64,000 nt of DNA from Chitinivibrionales bacterium (GCA_028278335.1 JANQEN010000192.1:1-64000); one strand, 5' to 3'. Shown: positions 30,690-41,060, numbered from the stretch's first letter. The notes: a model not told the origin generated them from the sequence alone. Translations and numbers: made by a program.

Positions 30690-32055
30690 TAGTCAGATCT
30701 TTCTCTACTTAGGGTTAGCTTTTTCTTTGTTGATTACTTTGTTTTCAGCAATGACTGAGCAATATTTCCTCATTTGCATACCCTTTGTGTTTGGTACATT
30801 ATTTGTTATTGTTTTTATTCCCCGATTAATACCATTTTTTTTTCTTGCTTCAAATTTTTATGGAGGCTTTTTACTTGACAAAGGTTTCATTGCTGTAACG
30901 CTTACCGATATTGCATTCCTAATTGTTTTATTAGGTTATTGGGGGGGGGGGGTAAATCAGGATGGTGAACGAGTCTTTCAAAATGTATCAGCTCAGAAAA
31001 TTCAAAAATTCTTAATAATATTTTTTCTATGCGCCCTATTTTCTTTTCTTTTCAACGTAGTGAATTTCGAGGGAGTATTTATATATTTCTCGCTTTGGTA
31101 CCTTATTAAACTTTGTCAATTGTTCATTATTTTCAGAATCTTTTCCATTCAATTTTTTAGCAAAGAGGATATCGAGAGAGTATTATCATTATGTATTATT
31201 CTGTCTCTTTTTCAATTGCCAATTATCTTAATACAAACTCGCTATTCTAATCCCTCTAGCAATTATGACATGGGAGGAGTATCCGGTACTTTTACATATC
31301 ATCCCTCTATGATTGCCTTGTGCATGATAATCCCTATGGCATTTTCAATGTATAGATTTTTTTCATCCAATCGATTGTTTTATAAAGTGTTGTATGCGTG
31401 TGCTGGGTTCATTTCACTGTATATTCTTTTTGCTTCAGCCAGTAGAAGTGCCATATTCGGTATCGCCATATCCGTATTATTCGCAATAGTTATATCTTTT
31501 CGGTTTAAAACGAAGATAATCCTTAACCTATCAATAGTGGCAATTGCCTTAGTTTTTCTATATAATTTTTTACCCCTTAAGGATATTGTAAATGCTACCC
31601 TTCATTCCCAAGATACAGGAACTCTTGATTTAAGCTCCTATTCGCGATTTTATATTTGGTACGGTGCGTATTTGCATTTTCTTAAAGTTGGTATTCTTCA
31701 AAAATTATTTGGTATTGGGATAGGTACCTTTAGTTCAATTCCTTATGAATTCGTAATTTGGGGTATTGCAAAAAGCGCAACTGGTGCTCACAATAATTTT
31801 CTCCATGTCCTTTTAGAAATTGGTATTGTTGGGTTCATTTCATTCATACTTCTCTTTTTCTTTATACTCAAGGAGTTGTATAAATACTCCACCAATATGC
31901 TCTGCCGAATGTTTTTTTTCCTCACCATTGCACTTTTAGCTAGTGGCTTGACCCAGGAAACCTTCTGGTTTCAAAAGGCCTTTGGTTCTTTTTGGCTTTA
32001 TTATATTTTTCTTTTGGCAATAGTACTCCAAAGTAATAACAAGGTTGTAACATGA
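30640..32055 (+). CDS. O-antigen ligase/Wzy-polymerase-like polytopic membrane protein containing a 12-G tract
   Basis: Many TM helices; FASASRSAIFGIAISV and GIGIGTFSSIPYE...GAHNNFLHVLLEIGIVGFISF typical of the Wzy_C/ligase family. ATG at 30661 is an alternative start. Confidence 0.8.
   Translation: MLTQNYLMNSLRSLKNSSQIFLYLGLAFSLLITLFSAMTEQYFLICIPFVFGTLFVIVFIPRLIPFFFLASNFYGGFLLDKGFIAVTLTDIAFLIVLLGYWGGGVNQDGERVFQNVSAQKIQKFLIIFFLCALFSFLFNVVNFEGVFIYFSLWYLIKLCQLFIIFRIFSIQFFSKEDIERVLSLCIILSLFQLPIILIQTRYSNPSSNYDMGGVSGTFTYHPSMIALCMIIPMAFSMYRFFSSNRLFYKVLYACAGFISLYILFASASRSAIFGIAISVLFAIVISFRFKTKIILNLSIVAIALVFLYNFLPLKDIVNATLHSQDTGTLDLSSYSRFYIWYGAYLHFLKVGILQKLFGIGIGTFSSIPYEFVIWGIAKSATGAHNNFLHVLLEIGIVGFISFILLFFFILKELYKYSTNMLCRMFFFLTIALLASGLTQETFWFQKAFGSFWLYYIFLLAIVLQSNNKVVT
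30941..30952 (+). repeat. Homopolymeric G12 tract within a CDS (candidate phase-variation tract)
   Basis: ttattGGGGGGGGGGGGtaaatcag; encodes W-G-G-G-V in frame. Confidence 0.9.
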
Positions 32056-33713
32056 TTCGTTTTTTTTATGGTTTGTTTGTTTCGTTGTTAATCTGCATGC
32101 CTCTTTTAGCACAGGATATTGATCTTTATCAGAATCCTTTGAATTATCAGGAGACTGTGAAGCAGCAGAAGCAGCGAATGCAAGAGCTTAATGATTATAA
32201 TTTTACCGTCCTTAGAGAGCGATCTCAGCGATCCGAAAAACCCTCTTCCGCATTATCAAGCTTTGATAACCAAATCAACCCCGATAGCTACATTCTTGGT
32301 ACTGGCGATGGCTTTACCATTTATTTATGGGGGAGTGTAGATGATAAAATTGAAGCAAGCATCAATCAAGAGGGGATATTGGTAATACCTTCAATTGGCG
32401 AGATTAATATTAAACATCTTACTCTCTCAGAGGGAAAAGAAAAAATAAAAAGAGTTATCAGCCAAGCATATAAGGAGATGAAAATCTCTGTGATTCTATC
32501 AAGTATTCGTAAATTTAAAATCTATGTGCTTGGAGAGGTTAGGTTTCCTGGATTTTATGAAGTAAATGGAGCAACCCGTGTATCAGATTTGCTTGAAATT
32601 GCTGATGGGTTTGAGGATGACAGCACTTTTAGACTTCGTGGAATTGAGATCACCAATGAGCATCATCCAAAACGCTTTGCTGATCTTGCTCTCTTTTATC
32701 ATAGTAATATCATAGATAAGAATCCCTATTTATTGGAGGGAGATCGAGTTTTTGTACCGGCAAAAAAAGAGTTGCTATCTATTTATGGGGGTGTTAGCTA
32801 TCCTGGATTATATATGTATATGCCAGGGGATTCATTAATCACATTAATAAACGCAGCTGGTGGATTATCTCGTGATGCAGACTCCACGAACGTTATCGTG
32901 TATAGATTTGTTGATGATATAGATTCTCTTATTTCTTTTGAGTTGTCTTTTAAAGATTCATCGCTCTACTCTTTTCTCTTAAAAAGAGACGATCGCATTC
33001 TGGTTTGTAACATACCGGAATATCGTGTACACCGTCAGGTATCTCTGGTTGGGGCAGTAAAATTTCCTGGTGTGTATCCAATTAAAAAGGATAAAACAAA
33101 GTTAGCTGAGGTGATAGCCATGGCAGGTGGTCTTACAACCGATGCTTTTCTAAAGGGAAGCAAGATCATCAGGAAGCGATTGACAAAGTTTGATGATGAC
33201 CGTGAATACCAGCGCCTGAGAAGAATCCCTATGGAGAATCTGACACCTTTGGAACGAAACTATTTAAAAACTAAGATGACTGAGGAAGGTGGAAAGGTTA
33301 GTATAGATTTTGAAGAGCTTATGGAAAATGGTAGCGCTCTTTATAATATTATTTTGCGTGATGAAGATGAGATCACAATTGCACGTAAAAATTTATCAGT
33401 AAAGGTTACTGGTGCGGTCATTTCACCCGGCCTTGTGAGCTTTAAGAACGGATCAGATTATAAGTACTATATAAACCTTACCGGTGGATACAATGAGAGG
33501 GCACGAAAGCGATCGATTACTATCATTAAGGGTGGTAGTGGTATTTGGTTGAAACCTCGGGAAGTTGAAAAGTTAGAAGCTGGTGATGCAATCTGGGTTC
33601 CTGAGAAGCCCTATATTAATAGACTTCAGGTAACTAAAGATATTCTGGCAATTGTGGGAAGTGTAGCCACAGTTGTATTGTCAGGTATAGCAATAACAAA
33701 CTCTTTTGAATAA
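32052..33713 (+). CDS. Wza-like polysaccharide export protein with SLBB domains
   Basis: YILGTGDGFTIYLWGSVDDKIEASINQEGILVIPSIGEI and multiple SLBB-like segments (YVLGEVRFPGFYEVNGATRVSDLLEIADG; SLVGAVKFPGVYPIKK). Confidence 0.88.
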   Translation: MIRFFYGLFVSLLICMPLLAQDIDLYQNPLNYQETVKQQKQRMQELNDYNFTVLRERSQRSEKPSSALSSFDNQINPDSYILGTGDGFTIYLWGSVDDKIEASINQEGILVIPSIGEINIKHLTLSEGKEKIKRVISQAYKEMKISVILSSIRKFKIYVLGEVRFPGFYEVNGATRVSDLLEIADGFEDDSTFRLRGIEITNEHHPKRFADLALFYHSNIIDKNPYLLEGDRVFVPAKKELLSIYGGVSYPGLYMYMPGDSLITLINAAGGLSRDADSTNVIVYRFVDDIDSLISFELSFKDSSLYSFLLKRDDRILVCNIPEYRVHRQVSLVGAVKFPGVYPIKKDKTKLAEVIAMAGGLTTDAFLKGSKIIRKRLTKFDDDREYQRLRRIPMENLTPLERNYLKTKMTEEGGKVSIDFEELMENGSALYNIILRDEDEITIARKNLSVKVTGAVISPGLVSFKNGSDYKYYINLTGGYNERARKRSITIIKGGSGIWLKPREVEKLEAGDAIWVPEKPYINRLQVTKDILAIVGSVATVVLSGIAITNSFE

Positions 33714-33757
33714 TGAATTGATGCTATTGGCTTAGATCAGGTAGAAATGACTTTACC

Positions 33758-34441
33758 CTAGGCGAATAAATTATATCGCAGAATACAATAAATTGCACGG
33801 ACTCCATCTCGCCAATTAATCTTTTTACCCTCTCGATAAGTCCTTCCTTGATAGGAAATTCCTACTTCATAAATTCGATACCCTGCTTTGGCAATTTTTG
33901 CGGTGATCTCCGGTTCAAATCCAAAGCGATTTTCTTTGAGGGGAATATTTTTTATGATTTCTGTTCGAAATACCTTGTAACACACTTCCATGTCGGTAAG
34001 GTTTAAGTTGGTAAACATGTTGGAAAGAAGATTAAGGAAGTGATTTCCCATAGCATGCCAGAAGTATAAGACTCGGTGACACTCACTACCCACAAACCTG
34101 CTACCATAGACAACATCAGCAATACCCTCGGAAAGTGGGGTCAGGAGTCTATGATAATCTTGAGGATCATATTCAAGATCGGCATCTTGTATTATAACAA
34201 AGTCTCCCGAGGCTTTTTGAAAACCAGTTCTGAGCGCAGCTCCTTTGCCCATGTTTTTTGGTTGGAGTACCAGTACGTCTATCTGATCATCAAGGGTTTC
34301 AAGGAGTTTTCTGGTACCATCAGTAGAATAATCGTCCACGACGATTATCTCTTTGTCAATGTTAATCGCATGAATACGCTTTAAAATTTCTGTAATGGTT
34401 TTTTTCTCGTTATAACAGGGAATTACGACTGATAGTTTCAT
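33758..34441 (-). CDS. GT2 family glycosyltransferase (dolichyl-phosphate sugar transferase-like)
   Basis: [48 protein letters not shown]. Confidence 0.88.
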   Translation of the reverse strand: MKLSVVIPCYNEKKTITEILKRIHAINIDKEIIVVDDYSTDGTRKLLETLDDQIDVLVLQPKNMGKGAALRTGFQKASGDFVIIQDADLEYDPQDYHRLLTPLSEGIADVVYGSRFVGSECHRVLYFWHAMGNHFLNLLSNMFTNLNLTDMEVCYKVFRTEIIKNIPLKENRFGFEPEITAKIAKAGYRIYEVGISYQGRTYREGKKINWRDGVRAIYCILRYNLFA

Positions 34442-34485
34442 GGAATAGAGAAAGTTTATGAGTTAGGTGGTTTTAGTTACGGTTT

Positions 34486-34842
34486 TTATGTCTCAATTTT
34501 TTGCAATAATGAAAGCACATCATTCAACTCTGAAACGGTACTTTCTATGAGCTTGCGATTATCTTTTGGCTCTAATGGTTTTTCTGGTTGAGGTGAGGTC
34601 ACTCTCATCGTCGTGAGTCTTTTTTTTGCTCCGGAAATGGTATATTGTTCATCATACAATAAGCTTTTTATTGTTTGAATGATGTCTATATCTTTCTCCC
34701 TGTAGGCCCTATTTCCAGCTCGATTCTTCTTTGGCCGCAGCAAGGGAAATTCGCTTTCCCAATATCGCAACACATGCGGTTCCAACTCTGTTCGTTCACA
34801 CACTTCACGGATGGAATAATAGGTTTTTTGGTTACTTAACAT
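34486..34842 (-). CDS. MerR family transcriptional regulator
   Basis: YYSIREVCERTELEPHVLRYWESEFPLLRPKKNRAGNRAYREKDIDII. Confidence 0.9.
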   Translation of the reverse strand: MLSNQKTYYSIREVCERTELEPHVLRYWESEFPLLRPKKNRAGNRAYREKDIDIIQTIKSLLYDEQYTISGAKKRLTTMRVTSPQPEKPLEPKDNRKLIESTVSELNDVLSLLQKIET

Positions 34843-34958
34843 AGAAGCCTCAAAATAAAACTTGTTTATAAAAGATCAAACTAAAGCGATGAAAGTATAA
34901 AAAAAATATACATGGGCGAAGCTATATAGTCAACTTGTTGCATTGAGAACGTGATTAT

Positions 34959-35975
34959 TTAGTCACGCTCTGGTTTAGATTCTCGACGCATAAGATCCTT
35001 TAAAGCTTCAATAGGAGACTTATCCTCATAGAGAGCTTTGTATATTTCAGTAGTAATAGGCATGTCGATATTATACTTTTGTGCAAGGTTGTAGACTGAT
35101 TTTGTGGTAGCAACTCCTTCTGCTACCATAGTCATTTTATTGAGAGCCTCATCCATGGTGAGGCCTGAGGCGATCAATTCACCCATTCTCCTGTTTCGAC
35201 TATGTTGACTGATACAGGTAGTGATTAAGTCCCCGAATCCAGCAAGACCGCTGAAGGTCATCTCCTCTGCGCCCATGGCTCGACCCAGTCGACACATCTC
35301 TACCATACCACGTGTTAAAAGCGCTCCCTTTGTATTATCCCCAAATCCAAGTCCATCGCAGATGCCCGCAGCTAAGGCGATGACATTTTTTACACTAGCT
35401 GATAATTCTACACCTACCACATCATTATTTGTATAAATCCTGAAACTGTCTGTTGAAAACTGATTTTGAATTTCAACAGCAAGTTCATTGTTTTGTGAAG
35501 CGGCGACAACGGTGGTTGGGATACCGCGAGATACCTCTTCTGCATGGGAAGGGCCCGAAAGAACAACCTGTTTACTTGAATCAACCACAGAAAGTTCTTG
35601 GGTTACAACTTCGGTTAATAAGCTTAAGCTGGAACATTCGATGCCCTTGGAGGCTAAAATCCATCCTTTGATTGCTGCGATAGAATTTTGGTCAACAACT
35701 TCGTTAATGGTCTTCATAGTAGCACGCACAGTTTGTGCTGGTACAACAACAAGGATGTAATCTGAAGATAAAATCGGAACAGTAATGTCACTGGTAATGG
35801 TTATAGATTCTGGAATAGTAATACCGGGGAGCTTAGTTGGATGCTCGCGTCTCTCACTAAGCATCTGAGCATCCTCTTGATTAAACTCCCAAAGAGAAAT
35901 AGAATGATTTCTTTTTTCAAGCAGAACTGCAAGAGCTATAGCCCAGCTTCCTGCTCCCAAAATACCAATATTCAT
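34959..35975 (-). CDS. gpsA: Glycerol-3-phosphate dehydrogenase [NAD(P)+]
   Basis: IGILGAGSWAIALAVLL, SGPSHAEEVSRGIPTTVVAAS, KNVIALAAGICDGLGFGDNTKGALLTRG. Confidence 0.95.
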   Translation of the reverse strand: MNIGILGAGSWAIALAVLLEKRNHSISLWEFNQEDAQMLSERREHPTKLPGITIPESITITSDITVPILSSDYILVVVPAQTVRATMKTINEVVDQNSIAAIKGWILASKGIECSSLSLLTEVVTQELSVVDSSKQVVLSGPSHAEEVSRGIPTTVVAASQNNELAVEIQNQFSTDSFRIYTNNDVVGVELSASVKNVIALAAGICDGLGFGDNTKGALLTRGMVEMCRLGRAMGAEEMTFSGLAGFGDLITTCISQHSRNRRMGELIASGLTMDEALNKMTMVAEGVATTKSVYNLAQKYNIDMPITTEIYKALYEDKSPIEALKDLMRRESKPERD

Positions 35976-37358
35976 TTATAGCTCCTTTTCAGAAGAGGAA
36001 TCGTCAGTCTCTTCTTTATGTTGTCCTGGAACACCTGCTGGCTTAAAAGTGAGAATTACCGGGCATCCTGAGAAATCATACTCCGCCTGGATTTTATTTC
36101 TCAAAAACCGTTGATAGGCTGGAGTTATCATTTCCGGGTTAGAACAGAACAGATTAAATTGGGGGTACTCAATTTTTTGCTGCTTAATTCCTAAAAATCG
36201 AACCTGTTTACTCGAGATGTAGGGGTGAGGGTGTTGACGGGTCCACGTAAAAAGATTTTCCCGTAATTGAGCGGGTTTGATACGTTTTTCCATTCGTTCT
36301 AATACACCAAAGGCTGTGTCAAGCACCTGAGGCACTCTCTGGCCTGTCAGGGCAGAAATGGAGATCATTGGGACATACTGTAGTTCCATATATGTTTTTT
36401 TTGTCTCTGCAACCAATGTGTCAAAGGTTTTATGATCCTTTTCAACCAAGTCCCACTTATTCCAGCAGATGATAATACCCTTGCGTTGCTTATTGATATG
36501 AGCAATTATTTTTAAATCCTGCTCACCAACTTTTCGATCAGTGTCAATCAGAAGGACGCATACATTGGCCCTTTTTACTGATCCCAAGGCACGTAAGTTT
36601 GAGTAATATTCAATGTCATCATTGACCTGTGCTTTTCGTCTTAGACCTGCCGTATCAATGATACGGACCTTTTTTTTGTTATACATGACAATACTGTCAA
36701 TAGCATCACGGGTGGTTCCGGGGACATTGTCAACGATCATACGATCATCTTGAAGCACCTTATTTACAAAGGATGATTTACCTGCATTGGGTCGGCCAAT
36801 AACTGCCAAACTCAAATCAACCTCTTCATGAAAGGGCATTGTATCTGATTGATTTTCTTTTAATGTAGCACAAACATCATCTAATAAATCACCAACACCT
36901 TTGCCATGCAGAGCAGAAATAAGTAAGGGATCACCACATCCCAGTGAGGTTAATTGATAAGCCTCATAGTCCAAAGAGGAGGATTCAGCTTTGTTCCCAG
37001 CAAGAATTACTTTGTTGTAACAGGTTTTCCGAAGACGCTGTGCAATAAGCAAATCAAGATCTGTTGGGCCTGCTTGTGCATCAATAAGAAAAATAATTGC
37101 CGATGACTCGGCAAGTGCTGTGTCAACCTGTCGGTTTATCTCCTGGGGGATGCTCTCACGAGAGGTGGGTAGAAGACCACCGGTGTCGACTATACAAAAG
37201 TCTATCCCATTCCATGATGTTTCCATGTAATTTCTGTCACGAGTTACACCGGGGGTGTCGTTGACCACAGCAATTCTACGGTGAAGAATTCTGTTAAAAA
37301 GAGAGGACTTCCCAACATTGGGTCTTCCAACAATAGATACGATTGGCAGGCGAGCCAA
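35976..37358 (-). CDS. der: Double-Era-domain GTPase Der (EngA)
   Basis: Two G domains: GRPNVGKSSLFNRIL...DTPGVTRDR and GRPNAGKSSFVNKVL...VPGTTRDAIDS; C-terminal KH-like domain. Confidence 0.95.
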   Translation of the reverse strand: MARLPIVSIVGRPNVGKSSLFNRILHRRIAVVNDTPGVTRDRNYMETSWNGIDFCIVDTGGLLPTSRESIPQEINRQVDTALAESSAIIFLIDAQAGPTDLDLLIAQRLRKTCYNKVILAGNKAESSSLDYEAYQLTSLGCGDPLLISALHGKGVGDLLDDVCATLKENQSDTMPFHEEVDLSLAVIGRPNAGKSSFVNKVLQDDRMIVDNVPGTTRDAIDSIVMYNKKKVRIIDTAGLRRKAQVNDDIEYYSNLRALGSVKRANVCVLLIDTDRKVGEQDLKIIAHINKQRKGIIICWNKWDLVEKDHKTFDTLVAETKKTYMELQYVPMISISALTGQRVPQVLDTAFGVLERMEKRIKPAQLRENLFTWTRQHPHPYISSKQVRFLGIKQQKIEYPQFNLFCSNPEMITPAYQRFLRNKIQAEYDFSGCPVILTFKPAGVPGQHKEETDDSSSEKEL

Positions 37359-37381
37359 AGAGATCTCCTTACATGAAGCTA

Positions 37382-39082
37382 CTAATTCGTTTGAAGTCTG
37401 CGCAAGTGTTCATTCGCTACAGAGGCCCACCAACTTTGCGGTTTTCGTTTAATAAATTCTCGAAAACCTTTTATGGCCATCTGTTTTTGGGAAATTTTAA
37501 TGCCCACAATGCCCAAATTATAGTACCCAAAAATATAATTTGGATTGCTTTTAAGCAGCTCATTCAGCAAATTAAATGTCTCTTTGAAATTTCCCTGTTG
37601 AAAATTGAGAATACTGGCAACCCAAAGATCAGCGTTTTGACTCGATTCAGATTGGCCTGATAATCGTGATTCAATATCATTTAAAAGTGATTGAAAAGCT
37701 TCTCTTCCTAAAATGAACGGCTGATACTCTGGAGGGCAAAAGATGTCATTTCGTGATGGAGCTATTTCATGCTCAAACCAGAACCGTGAGTTTTTTGAAA
37801 GCACTTTAAATCCTTGATACTCTGAGGTCATCCATTTGATATAATCGCGAGTTAAGTTTGTCCGCAACGCGACAGTTGATCGAATATGTTTCTGTTCAGG
37901 AAGTTTTTGGTATGATGAAATGAGCCTTTTGTCAATATCAACATCCAAACGATACTCTATTGCCGCATTGGCAACAGATGCCATACAATCACCATTTGGA
38001 GGGAAAAGCGGTATGATAAAACGGTTATGTTTCCAATCATAGAGACCGTTTCCATTTCCAGGATAGATGAGTATTGATGGCTTTCCAAATATAAGAACCC
38101 GATCATTTTGAAAGAGTCGTGGGTCAAACTCAAGGATTCTGTCAAAGCATTCATAGGCTTCATCCAAGGTAAAAAAAGGAGTACCTGGTCGAAAAACCGA
38201 ACAGCTCTCCATGTGAAGTCGCTTCGCACTCAATTTTACTAAGTCACGTAGGTATTCTAACTCTCGTCGTAATCGATTTTCAATTTCCCCTGGTGAAACT
38301 GTACAATTATCATCCTTAAGAGTCGACAATTGACTCTGTTTTTTTCTCATTTTCTCTTCATTTTCAATCTTTTTTTCTATCAGCTCAAGGACTTTGGTGC
38401 CATAATTTCTAAGAAGCGTTTTTTCCTTTGAAGAGCCAAGCAGAGAGAATAGTTTATCCTTTAATCGATTTTTCTCCATCAACAGATTTGATCGTGCAAC
38501 CATCTTTCGTCTCTCGTCAACTGGTAAGAATGTTCCTCGGGCAACCTCTTTTTTATTCTGCAAGTCTTGATAGGTTAGACGATCAATTTCAGTAAGATTT
38601 TTTATCAAGGCTAAGGTTGATTTGTCAGCTCGAATGGTAAATCGTTTGAGGAGAAACTCCAATCGCTCCTTTTGTAAAGAGATTATTTCACTATTAAACA
38701 TGGATGCTTGGATTTCACATTGTCGTATTTCATCTTTGAGTATGGTTTTTTTGTCTCCAGAGTTAGCTCGCCAGAGTAAATCTTGTAACCATGTGGTGGG
38801 AATGAAGGTTTTTAAATGACGATACTGCTGTTGTGACGAAAGGTGGATTTGTGGGAAGGGATCGTTACTAACTTGGGCGATTTCTTCTAAACAGCCATTG
38901 TTTATGAAGTCCATATTCTCCTGTAAAAATGGTGCTATGTCTTCGCCATTATGGATTAAATCACCCAGCGAGTCGATAAGGTATGACCAATAGAGCGAAC
39001 CCAGATTGCATACAGAAGTTTGGTCTGCTGGATTGTCCAGATAGGCTTGAATCGTTGCTGTTCCTTGTTCATCAAATTTCAT
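37382..39082 (-). CDS. Hypothetical protein, coiled coil with C-terminal TPR-like repeats
   Basis: 566 aa ORF with long EK-rich helices and C-terminal FNLLNELLKSNPNYIFGYYNLGIVGIKISQKQMAIKGFREFIKRKP. Confidence 0.6.
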   Translation of the reverse strand: MKFDEQGTATIQAYLDNPADQTSVCNLGSLYWSYLIDSLGDLIHNGEDIAPFLQENMDFINNGCLEEIAQVSNDPFPQIHLSSQQQYRHLKTFIPTTWLQDLLWRANSGDKKTILKDEIRQCEIQASMFNSEIISLQKERLEFLLKRFTIRADKSTLALIKNLTEIDRLTYQDLQNKKEVARGTFLPVDERRKMVARSNLLMEKNRLKDKLFSLLGSSKEKTLLRNYGTKVLELIEKKIENEEKMRKKQSQLSTLKDDNCTVSPGEIENRLRRELEYLRDLVKLSAKRLHMESCSVFRPGTPFFTLDEAYECFDRILEFDPRLFQNDRVLIFGKPSILIYPGNGNGLYDWKHNRFIIPLFPPNGDCMASVANAAIEYRLDVDIDKRLISSYQKLPEQKHIRSTVALRTNLTRDYIKWMTSEYQGFKVLSKNSRFWFEHEIAPSRNDIFCPPEYQPFILGREAFQSLLNDIESRLSGQSESSQNADLWVASILNFQQGNFKETFNLLNELLKSNPNYIFGYYNLGIVGIKISQKQMAIKGFREFIKRKPQSWWASVANEHLRRLQTN

Positions 39083-39114
39083 GGTAACCTATCCTCAAAA
39101 AAGCTGTTTCCCTA

Positions 39115-39807
39115 TTATTTAAACCTTACTTCATAACGGCTATCATTTTCAAAAACCGAAAAAATACTACAATAGAGCGGTGTAGAAATGGTGTCTGCAA
39201 TAGTAATTGATTTACTCTCGGCAAGCTCAACATCACTATGGATTATTACATCATTCAAAGTAACCAATCTATATCCGGAAAGACCTTGGTGACTGGCGAG
39301 TGTAAGCGTTTTGCCGTGAGGAGCCGGTAAAAAGTAATAGTCAGTATCGCTCATTGGCGTTGAAATACCAAAGCATATGAGCCATAATGTATCGGCAAAC
39401 CGTTGTTGGTCATTCGGTTCCTTTTCGGATGGATGGGTTACTATTTCAAAGATGCTTTCTTCGGGAGAAAGAGTCTTGCCATTTTTTGCCGTGATGGTGT
39501 TTTTTAATGTGATATTGTACAAGGTACTTCCTTTTAGTAAACCAGTTACCGTAAGTTTTGCCGTGTCTCGTGATGTATTAAGAGCGGTGCTATATATGGT
39601 TCCGGGGTTGGGAATGATTTGCAATTCTAATGCACTATCTGCCAAAGGAGGATGTAATAAAAATGAGAGGCTAGGCCACAGAGAGACAGTATCCGAGGAG
39701 GTGCCTACAATTGACATAGTAAGAGGAGTGTCGTCGATGTCATCAAAGGTGCATAGGCAAAAAAGAACTCCAAGAGTCAATAGTAAAAAACATTTCCTCT
39801 TTTGCAT
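39115..39807 (-). CDS. Exported protein with Big_5-like (bacterial Ig-like) domain
   Basis: Signal-like MQKRKCFLLLTLGVLFCLCTF; STALNTSRDTAKLTVTGLLKGSTLYNITLKNTITAKNGKTLSP. Confidence 0.55.
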   Translation of the reverse strand: MQKRKCFLLLTLGVLFCLCTFDDIDDTPLTMSIVGTSSDTVSLWPSLSFLLHPPLADSALELQIIPNPGTIYSTALNTSRDTAKLTVTGLLKGSTLYNITLKNTITAKNGKTLSPEESIFEIVTHPSEKEPNDQQRFADTLWLICFGISTPMSDTDYYFLPAPHGKTLTLASHQGLSGYRLVTLNDVIIHSDVELAESKSITIADTISTPLYCSIFSVFENDSRYEVRFK

Positions 39808-39931
39808 TACTCTTGCCCTACCTGTTGAGAGAAAATTTATCAATAGTACCAAATATATGTTAAAATGAATAATGATAATTTGCAAGAAAAAGGTCTATTT
39901 GGTTTAGGGTTGGATCAACCCAAATTGTATT

Positions 39932-40912
39932 TTGCCAGGCATGATCGAGGTGAAAAAGAATGCAATTGTTATATGTGGGCCAACAGCGACAGGCAAAACT
40001 CATTTGGCTGTTTCTGTTGCTCATGCCTTCAATGGAGAGATCATCTCGGCAGATTCTCGTCAGGTATACCGGGGTATGGATCTAGGTACAGGTAAAGACC
40101 TTGAGGAATATGATTCTCCTCAAGGGATTGTTTCTTATCACTGCATAGATATTGCAGATCCAAAGGACACCTACACACTTTACCATTATCAGCAGGATTG
40201 CAGTAGGGTAATAAGAGAGATTTGGTCGCGCAAAAAAGTACCTATCATTGTTGGAGGTACAGGATTATACATAGAAGCGGTGCTAAAAAAATATGATGTA
40301 CCTAACGTGCCTGAGGATCAAGAGTTACGCAAGTCCCTTATGGCATTAGATAGGCCAACACTTATTAAGCAGCTTAATGAGATTGATCCAATCCGATTAA
40401 AAAGAACAGACGTCAGCAGTAAGAAACGGATTGTTCGGTCTATTGAAGTTGCCCGTTATATCGAGGACCATCCAGCTGTAAGCGGTGCTAGCAACACACC
40501 TGATTTACAAGCGGCAACACTTGGTGTGACTGTGGAACGGGGTGAGCTTTTTAGAAGAATTGATGCCAGACTTCAAATTCGGCTTGATCAAGGTATGATT
40601 GAGGAGGTTGTAGCTTTGTTGGATAGGGGAGTAACTCCTGAAAGATTGGAGCTATTTGGTATGGAGTATAAGCATATTGTTTATTATTTGACCAAAAAAG
40701 TTTCAAAAAGTGAAATGTTCAAAAACTTATCTCAGGATATCCATCGCTTGGCAAAGAGACAGATGACCTATTTTCGAGGATTTTCCAGGAGAGGATTGCC
40801 GATTCATTGGAGCAATAGTGCAAACAAGGAAGAGGCACTTTCTTACTTAAACCAGTATTCTTATATTCCAGAATCACTTCCAAATAGCTCTTTAACCCAG
40901 ATTATACAATAG
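39932..40912 (+). CDS. miaA: tRNA dimethylallyltransferase
   Basis: IVICGPTATGKTHLAVSVAHAFNGEIISADSRQVYRGMDLGTGK, IIVGGTGLYIEAVL; the last residues and stop lie inside the repeat at 40895. Confidence 0.95.
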   Translation: MPGMIEVKKNAIVICGPTATGKTHLAVSVAHAFNGEIISADSRQVYRGMDLGTGKDLEEYDSPQGIVSYHCIDIADPKDTYTLYHYQQDCSRVIREIWSRKKVPIIVGGTGLYIEAVLKKYDVPNVPEDQELRKSLMALDRPTLIKQLNEIDPIRLKRTDVSSKKRIVRSIEVARYIEDHPAVSGASNTPDLQAATLGVTVERGELFRRIDARLQIRLDQGMIEEVVALLDRGVTPERLELFGMEYKHIVYYLTKKVSKSEMFKNLSQDIHRLAKRQMTYFRGFSRRGLPIHWSNSANKEEALSYLNQYSYIPESLPNSSLTQIIQ

Positions 40913-41060
40913 GAAGTAGCGCAGAAGCACAATCCTATGCCCATTAAGACTTTCAGGCTTTTCGGCCATATCACCTTGTAGATATGCCCTTTAAAGCCTT
41001 CAAACCTTACTAAACCATAATCTTGCACTTCTGCATCTACTCCTACTGAAAAATCTGGGT
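40895..41060 (-). repeat. MITE-like repeat, copy 2 (about 166 bp, imperfect ~37-bp TIRs)
   Basis: Left end ACCCAGATTATACAATAGGAAGTAGCGCAGAAGCAC; reverse complement of right end ACCCAGATTTTTCAGTAGGAGTAGATGCAGAAGTGCA; interior shared with copies 1 and 3. Confidence 0.85.
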
